This document shows positions 60,373-64,000 of a stretch of 64,000 nt of DNA, one piece after another. The stretch lies in NCBI GenBank assembly GCA_035517495.1, contig DATIYT010000019.1, positions 1-64,000 on the forward strand, written 5' to 3'. Origin of the DNA: DASZHJ01 sp035517495. Lineage in GTDB: Bacteria; Pseudomonadota; Alphaproteobacteria; ATCC43930; CGMCC-115725. The notes below the pieces were generated by a model. The model saw nothing but the letters and a program-made list of their open reading frames with translations. It searched no databases and was not told where the DNA came from. The stretch's first letter is position 1; each line of letters opens with the position of its first letter. The position numbers were made by a program, and so were the translations under genes.

Positions 60373-61200
60373 CTATCGGGCGCCGCGCACGTGAACTTGC
60401 CAGGGCCCAGGCCGCGGCGTCGTGCCGATCAATGGGGGGCGCTGTGGCGGAGTTGCGCCAGCCGCGGCAGCGCCTGGCCTCTGTCGCCCATCTGATCCTG
60501 GTCCGCGCGCGTGAGGCCCCCCGTTCGCCGAAGGCTTCGCCGCGGCCCCATCCTTCCCGGCGAGGCCTCGTGCCACGCCCCATAGCGCCGCCTGGGTTCG
60601 GTTAGCGGCATGGGTCTTCTGCAGGATGCGGCGAACATGAATTTTCACCGTTGACTCCGCGATATGGAGCTTGTTGGCGATGACCTTGTTGGACTGGCCA
60701 TTCGTCAGGCAGCGGAGGATGTCGATCTCTCGCACCGAGAGTTTGGAATTCTGCAAGTCGGCGCCGCCATTGGGGAGCCGGCGCAACGTCGGAGGGAAAC
60801 CAGGGATCAATGTGGCAAGATCTGAGGGAAATACCTTCTCGCCGGCGCACACCAGGCGTATCGACTCCTCGAACGCGTCGGGTGAGATCTTCTCGAGGAG
60901 ATAGCCGCTTGCGCCGGCCGCAAAATATTCGGATAGGAGCCCCACATCGAGCTCGGATACGAGAAACACGACCTTGGCAACGGGCGCCCAAACCTTCACG
61001 TCGGCCACCGAGATCGTCAGATCGCTCCCAGCCGACAAATTGATAAGCAGTATCTCGGGAGTGATCCCGTCTGCAATCTGGGCGCGCAATTCCGCAATGT
61101 CGGTCGCTTGCTTGACCGGATGAAAGCCCATCTCGCGCAGCCGGCTCGCCAGCCCGGCGCGGAGCAGCAGATTTGATGCTAGAACAGCCACGCTCGCCAT
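60373..61200 (-). CDS. LuxR/NarL-type regulator with degenerate receiver domain
   Basis: 275 residues from ATG 61200 (GGGAGG upstream). The N-terminal ~120 residues have the receiver fold (VAVLASNLLLRAGLASRLRE, AKVVFLVSELDVGLLSEYF, GASGYLLEKISPDAFEES) but the acid pocket is lost (LASN) and the phospho-acceptor position is Asn54 (EILLINLSAG). The LuxR HTH (KLSVREIDILRCLTNGQSNK, ANKLHIAESTVKIHVRRILQ) is intact. A ~70-residue Gly/Pro/Arg-rich tail follows. It may act without phosphorylation. It is divergent from the small secreted protein array. Confidence 0.87.
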   Translation of the reverse strand: MASVAVLASNLLLRAGLASRLREMGFHPVKQATDIAELRAQIADGITPEILLINLSAGSDLTISVADVKVWAPVAKVVFLVSELDVGLLSEYFAAGASGYLLEKISPDAFEESIRLVCAGEKVFPSDLATLIPGFPPTLRRLPNGGADLQNSKLSVREIDILRCLTNGQSNKVIANKLHIAESTVKIHVRRILQKTHAANRTQAALWGVARGLAGKDGAAAKPSANGGPHARGPGSDGRQRPGAAAAGATPPQRPPLIGTTPRPGPWQVHVRGAR

Positions 61201-61945
61201 TTTCGCCTCCCGACTTATGCTACCGTCGCCGCTTTTCCTTCTATCGGGACTTTCGTTTCCAGCCCACGCAAGCAAAGGTCGACATCGGAAACGAGGGCTA
61301 ACGGTAATTCGATCCAGGCAATGCTGCTAATCGGATGGCATGAACGCCAAATTAGCAGCGTGTGAGCATTAAACGTTAGCGCCGGGTTTACACAAAAGAA
61401 AATACCTATTGTGGATAACGCCATCTGTCTTCAGTAGGACGCGGCGTTCGCATGTAATTGTAGAGGCCGGCGCGCGGGTGATTTGCCGACCCGCCGCGGG
61501 GGCGTGCTTTCGGCCTCGTGGGACCATCGTTTGCCGCATCGAGTTATCGGATGGCGGCGCTGGTGAGACCACAGCAAGCGACTGAAACGGACGCATTATC
61601 GATGCGAGCTGTGCGCCGCCTCGCTGCACATCCAGCCGAAGTTCCGACGCGATGATTGAACCGCGTAGCCGTTCGATTACGGAGCTACGCGGTCATTGCC
61701 GCACTGCCTCCGTTCGGAGTATCGATTGTCAATTCGATTTATCGTCATTCATTTTGACTATGAGTGAATACGCCCAATGCGCGTTTGCCCGCGTCAGCGA
61801 TTGACATGATGTTAACAGCGCGACCGACGCGACGTTAGGTGCGTAAACGTCTCGATTTTAGCGACCGAACCGCCGCGTTGACAGCACCCGTATGCGACAT
61901 GATGCGTGCAACGTGTTCATCAACGACATCAGGCGAGGTCGGGCG
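61201..61945. other. Intergenic region, divergent control area
   Basis: 745 bases between the LuxR-type regulator and the small secreted protein array. No protein-like frame is convincing. AT-content is higher than in the rest of the window, with TTGACA-like boxes at 61801 and 61880, but no matching -10 at standard spacing could be agreed on. The length suggests promoters for both directions and possibly a small RNA. Confidence 0.4.
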
Positions 61946-62413
61946 ATGTTTCCAAGCACTGCAAAATCATGGCGGCTAGCGGCGGCTTCTGGAGTGCTGC
62001 TGGTTTTGAGCACAACCGCTCATGGCGGTTCGCCGACGCAACTGAATGACAGACAGCTTGATGGGATCACCGCGGGCGCCTTCGTGGTTTTCTCGGCCGC
62101 AGACGGTCAGTCAACGGGACTGATCACCATGGGGTCGTCGAGTGCCAATTCCGTTGTCGGCTCCAATCCAAGTGTCGTGAACGGATTCGGATCCGAGGGC
62201 GGTATCGCGACCGGCGAAGCGACTAGCTTCGGAACCGACGGCAATTCAACGAGTGCTCCACCGGCGACATCGGCCACCAGTGTGGTCACTGGCGGCACGC
62301 CAGAGGGCAACTACAACATCGTGATCTCGGCCAATAGAACATCGACAGCTGGCGGTCTAACGATCCAGGGCGGGTTCACGTCTGTCTACAACGCCGTAAT
62401 ACCGGGACTGTAG
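61946..62413 (+). CDS. Secreted small protein 1 of the QMD-VTAG array
   Basis: 155 residues from ATG 61946. Signal peptide core LAAASGVLLVLSTTAHGGS, then PTQLNDRQLDGITAGAFVVF, the most divergent form of the motif shared by the four proteins (Gln-Leu-Asp in place of Gln-Met-Asp). The tail is Ser/Gly/Thr-rich and of low complexity (NSVVGSNPSVVNGFGSEGG) and ends VYNAVIPGL. I know no function. First of four tandem genes, about 126 bases ahead of the next. The beginning of the tail, VFSAADGQSTGLI, is similar to that of protein 2. Confidence 0.72.
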   Translation: MFPSTAKSWRLAAASGVLLVLSTTAHGGSPTQLNDRQLDGITAGAFVVFSAADGQSTGLITMGSSSANSVVGSNPSVVNGFGSEGGIATGEATSFGTDGNSTSAPPATSATSVVTGGTPEGNYNIVISANRTSTAGGLTIQGGFTSVYNAVIPGL

Positions 62414-62539
62414 TGCCCGAGGAGACGTCGACGCGGAATAATTTTCGGATGCGGACGCGCCGATGCGGTTTGCGACAAGCCTAGTGCGACGAGGCTCGGG
62501 ATGGTCCCGAACCGCCGCACCAACAGTAAGGAGGAGTGC

Positions 62540-62872
62540 ATGAGGAAGTTGCTTCTTGCGCTGGGCATGGCACCGCTTATGGCCGGCACGGCCATGGCAG
62601 CTCAGCCACTCACCGACAACCAAATGGACGGTGTCACCGCCGGGTTCGCGGCGTTTTCGACCGCCGACTCACAGGCGCTCGGAAAGATCGTCGCCTCGGT
62701 GACGGCGACCGTTGCCCAAGTGAGTGCGGTCACGAACTCGACGGGTGAGCCGCTGATGGCGACCTTCGGCTCGACGACGCTGACCCTGTTCAAGTCGATT
62801 TCGGGTGCGCAGTCGGCGTCGAGCGCGACGAACAGTCTGCCCACCGTAGGGATTGGGCTCTCTCCAAACTGA
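62540..62872 (+). CDS. Secreted small protein 2 of the QMD-VTAG array
   Basis: 110 residues from ATG 62540; AAGGAGG (62528-62534) fixes the start. Signal peptide KLLLALGMAPLMAGTAMA, then AQPLTDNQMDGVTAG directly after the expected AMA cleavage, and a tail FAAFSTADSQALGKIVASVT that stays Ala/Ser/Thr/Val-rich, with few charged residues and no Cys. The LTDNQMDGVTAG sequence resembles the end of double-glycine bacteriocin leaders (LxxxELxxVxGG). Function unknown. Confidence 0.75.
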   Translation: MRKLLLALGMAPLMAGTAMAAQPLTDNQMDGVTAGFAAFSTADSQALGKIVASVTATVAQVSAVTNSTGEPLMATFGSTTLTLFKSISGAQSASSATNSLPTVGIGLSPN

Positions 62873-62900
62873 TGCTCTAGCCTTGGAAGGATACTGAACC

Positions 62901-63227
62901 ATGATGAAGATTTGCTCTCTGCTCGTGGGCGCGTCCGTCCTTGCGCTCGCCAGCACCGCTCACGCGGGCCAGCCGGTGGCTTTGTCCGACAATCAGATGG
63001 ACGGCGTCACCGCCGGTGCCGCTGCGACAGCGAATGCCGCAGCCCTCGCGCTCGGCGACTTCCTGACCTTCACGGCGACGCAGACCGCTACCAACGCAGT
63101 GACCTCCCTCGACGGGCTCCAGGTCGGGATCGCCTTTGGCGGATCGCTGTCGCAAGCCGCGGCCGCTTCGGCGTTGTTCCAGGCGGCTGTCGCAACCCAC
63201 GCGGATTCTGCCGCATCGCTGCCCTGA
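62901..63227 (+). CDS. Secreted small protein 3 of the QMD-VTAG array
   Basis: 108 residues from ATG 62901, with GGAAGG about 12 bases before. Signal peptide MKICSLLVGASVLALASTA, cleavage near AHAGQ, then PVALSDNQMDGVTAG, then a tail with a very high Ala/Thr content (AATANAAALALGDFLTFTAT) ending in ADSAASLP. No charged cluster, no Cys after the signal peptide. It lies 28 bases after gene 2. The shared motif and tail ALG align with protein 2. Confidence 0.75.
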   Translation: MMKICSLLVGASVLALASTAHAGQPVALSDNQMDGVTAGAAATANAAALALGDFLTFTATQTATNAVTSLDGLQVGIAFGGSLSQAAAASALFQAAVATHADSAASLP

Positions 63228-63302
63228 CGGGCGTCGCCTCTCCTCGATGGCTGAGGCGTAGCCGGTCAATTTCTCTGAAACCGTCCCTCAAAGGAGGAAC
63301 AC

Positions 63303-63575
63303 ATGAAGAAGTTCGTTCTTGGCCTTGCGGTGCTGCCATTCCTTGCCGGCGTGTCGCTGGCGGGACAACCGCAGCCGCTCACCGACCAGCAGATGGACAA
63401 AGTCGCTGCCGGGTTCAACTTTTCTGGCCTCGACATTTCCCAGGACAGCGTGACTTTATCGATTGTCAACGGGCCTCTCGCCGGCCCCTGTTCGAACTGC
63501 TTCCTGGCTATAACTGGCACCCCTCTTGGCGATGGAGCCCAGACGCTGCAGATATTCGCGATATTCGGACAGTAA
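63303..63575 (+). CDS. Secreted small protein 4 of the QMD-VTAG array
   Basis: 90 residues from ATG 63303, strong AAAGGAGG (63289-63296). Signal peptide KKFVLGLAVLPFLAGVSLA, then GQPQPLTDQQMDKVAAG, then a short tail NFSGLDISQDSVTLSIVNGP and PCSNC, a CxxC motif that the other three lack, ending FAIFGQ. The tail may be a small strand-rich peptide with a disulfide. It lies 75 bases after gene 3 and ends the array. Confidence 0.75.
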   Translation: MKKFVLGLAVLPFLAGVSLAGQPQPLTDQQMDKVAAGFNFSGLDISQDSVTLSIVNGPLAGPCSNCFLAITGTPLGDGAQTLQIFAIFGQ

Positions 63576-63834
63576 TACCGGGCCGGGAGCGCGTCACGTC
63601 ACCGCGTGAGGCGCTGGCGTTGGGTGGTCCTATGCAGTGGCGAAGTAGGACGCGTCGCCCATGGAGAGCGCACCGAGTGCCGTTTCGCACTCGAGAGGCC
63701 GGCAGAGCTGCAGGTCAGGCCCCGGGAGGTTGGGATGATGCGATTAACCAACAGCGCGGACGCTGCGCGGGCGTCGTCTGCGGAGAATGCGGGAGCGGTC
63801 GTCCTCAGTAGCGACCGCGCCTGCATGTGGGCGC

Positions 63835-64000
63835 ATGACGGAGCGTTCTAGGCCCACGCTCGAGGCACTCAAGGAACTCCTCACGGTGCTTGCAGGCCAA
63901 ATACTACACAACCGCGAGGAAGCCGCGAAGCTCGCCGCCGCCATGCGGCACGCCGAGGCGGTGATGCGCATGCTTGACCCGACTTTCGAAGGGCAAGGCA
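63835..64000 (+). CDS. Partial small protein at the window end
   Basis: An ATG at 63835 opens a frame with no stop before base 64000: MTERSRPTLEALKELLTVLA, then a helix with HNREEAAKLAAAMRHAEAVM and RMLDPTFEGQG. It is helical and well charged, unlike shadow frames, and lacks a strong ribosome site. The C-terminal end is outside the window. I recall short helical proteins of this style, with an L-D-P ending, near recombinases, but no such gene is visible here. Confidence 0.4.
   Translation, partial: MTERSRPTLEALKELLTVLAGQILHNREEAAKLAAAMRHAEAVMRMLDPTFEGQG

Noticed and set aside
61369..61629. Minus-strand frame in the large intergenic region
   Set aside because: 86 residues with no ribosome site, no domain, and a composition like random reading.
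63606..63851. Fifth member of the small secreted array
   Set aside because: The frame lacks a signal peptide and the QMD-VTAG motif, and its composition is Arg-rich.
1..64000. CRISPR array
   Set aside because: No regularly spaced direct repeats with unique spacers were seen. The dispersed repeats are inverted, single-copy per locus and of variable inner length.
1..64000. tRNA or rRNA genes
   Set aside because: I looked for conserved T-loop (GTTCGA-type) and acceptor pairs in gaps and saw no convincing cloverleaf; glnS has no adjacent tRNA.

Overview
The window is GC-rich (roughly 63-65% by eye) and reads as an alphaproteobacterial chromosome segment. The evidence is the rph-rdgB-hemW neighbourhood, a complete System I cytochrome c maturation cluster (ccmA to ccmI), several Liv-type and ABC_sub_bind solute-binding proteins, PAS_5-like and DUF1127 proteins, and a glnS gene. 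Having all ccm genes in one block is more like Rhodospirillales-type alphaproteobacteria than rhizobia with separate cycHJKL genes, but I cannot name a genus. There is no rRNA, tRNA, CRISPR array, integrase or transposase that I can see.

Layout. 1-4816: 3' part of an archaic (spore coat U type) chaperone-usher pilus operon: truncated pilin, chaperone, usher, tip protein. 4905-7593: rph, rdgB, hemW. 7653-10768: an autotransporter barrel remnant, a GNAT acetyltransferase, an acyl-CoA ligase and a small membrane protein. 10789-18328 (minus): the ccm operon with a TfoX-like gene at its end and a strong terminator-type hairpin just upstream of ccmA. 18607-22308 (minus): phenylacetate-CoA ligase-like enzyme, LivF and a Liv-type binding protein. 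22549-29569: small sensory or accessory genes (DUF1203, PAS-like, PilZ-like), an orphan ABC_sub_bind protein, cytochrome b561, a CHRD protein and a histidine kinase/response regulator pair. 29849-36981: molybdenum hydroxylase, two amidohydrolases, an MHS-family MFS transporter and an SDR, probably catabolic. 37181-46699: glnS, a class C beta-lactamase-like hydrolase, an unrecognised Cys-rich secreted protein, a rhomboid protease, and an export operon of two HlyD adaptors around a double ABC-2 permease. 46858-52006 (minus): LivM, LivH, LivG and a long-chain acyl-CoA ligase. 52198-60320: a periplasmic protein, a di-heme cytochrome, GNAT, DUF1127, LysR, a five-BON-domain protein and another Liv-type binding protein. 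60373-63575: a LuxR-type regulator with a degenerate receiver, divergent from four small secreted proteins that share a bacteriocin-leader-like motif.

Two points stand out. First, the minus-strand order ligase-livG-livH-livM (52.0-46.9 kb) continues as binding protein-livF-phenylacetate-CoA ligase (22.3-18.6 kb), as if one aromatic or acyl acid uptake operon had been split by about 24.5 kb. Second, the small-protein array at 61.9-63.6 kb combines a Sec signal peptide with a conserved motif of the form L-T/S-D-x-Q-M-D-x-V-x-A-G directly after it, then divergent, Ala/Ser/Thr/Gly-rich tails. This is the best candidate here for an undescribed secreted-peptide system.

The intergenic spaces carry at least four families of dispersed imperfect inverted repeats (called A, B, C and D here), listed individually. 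All functional calls come from reading the sequence by eye; no database search was run.
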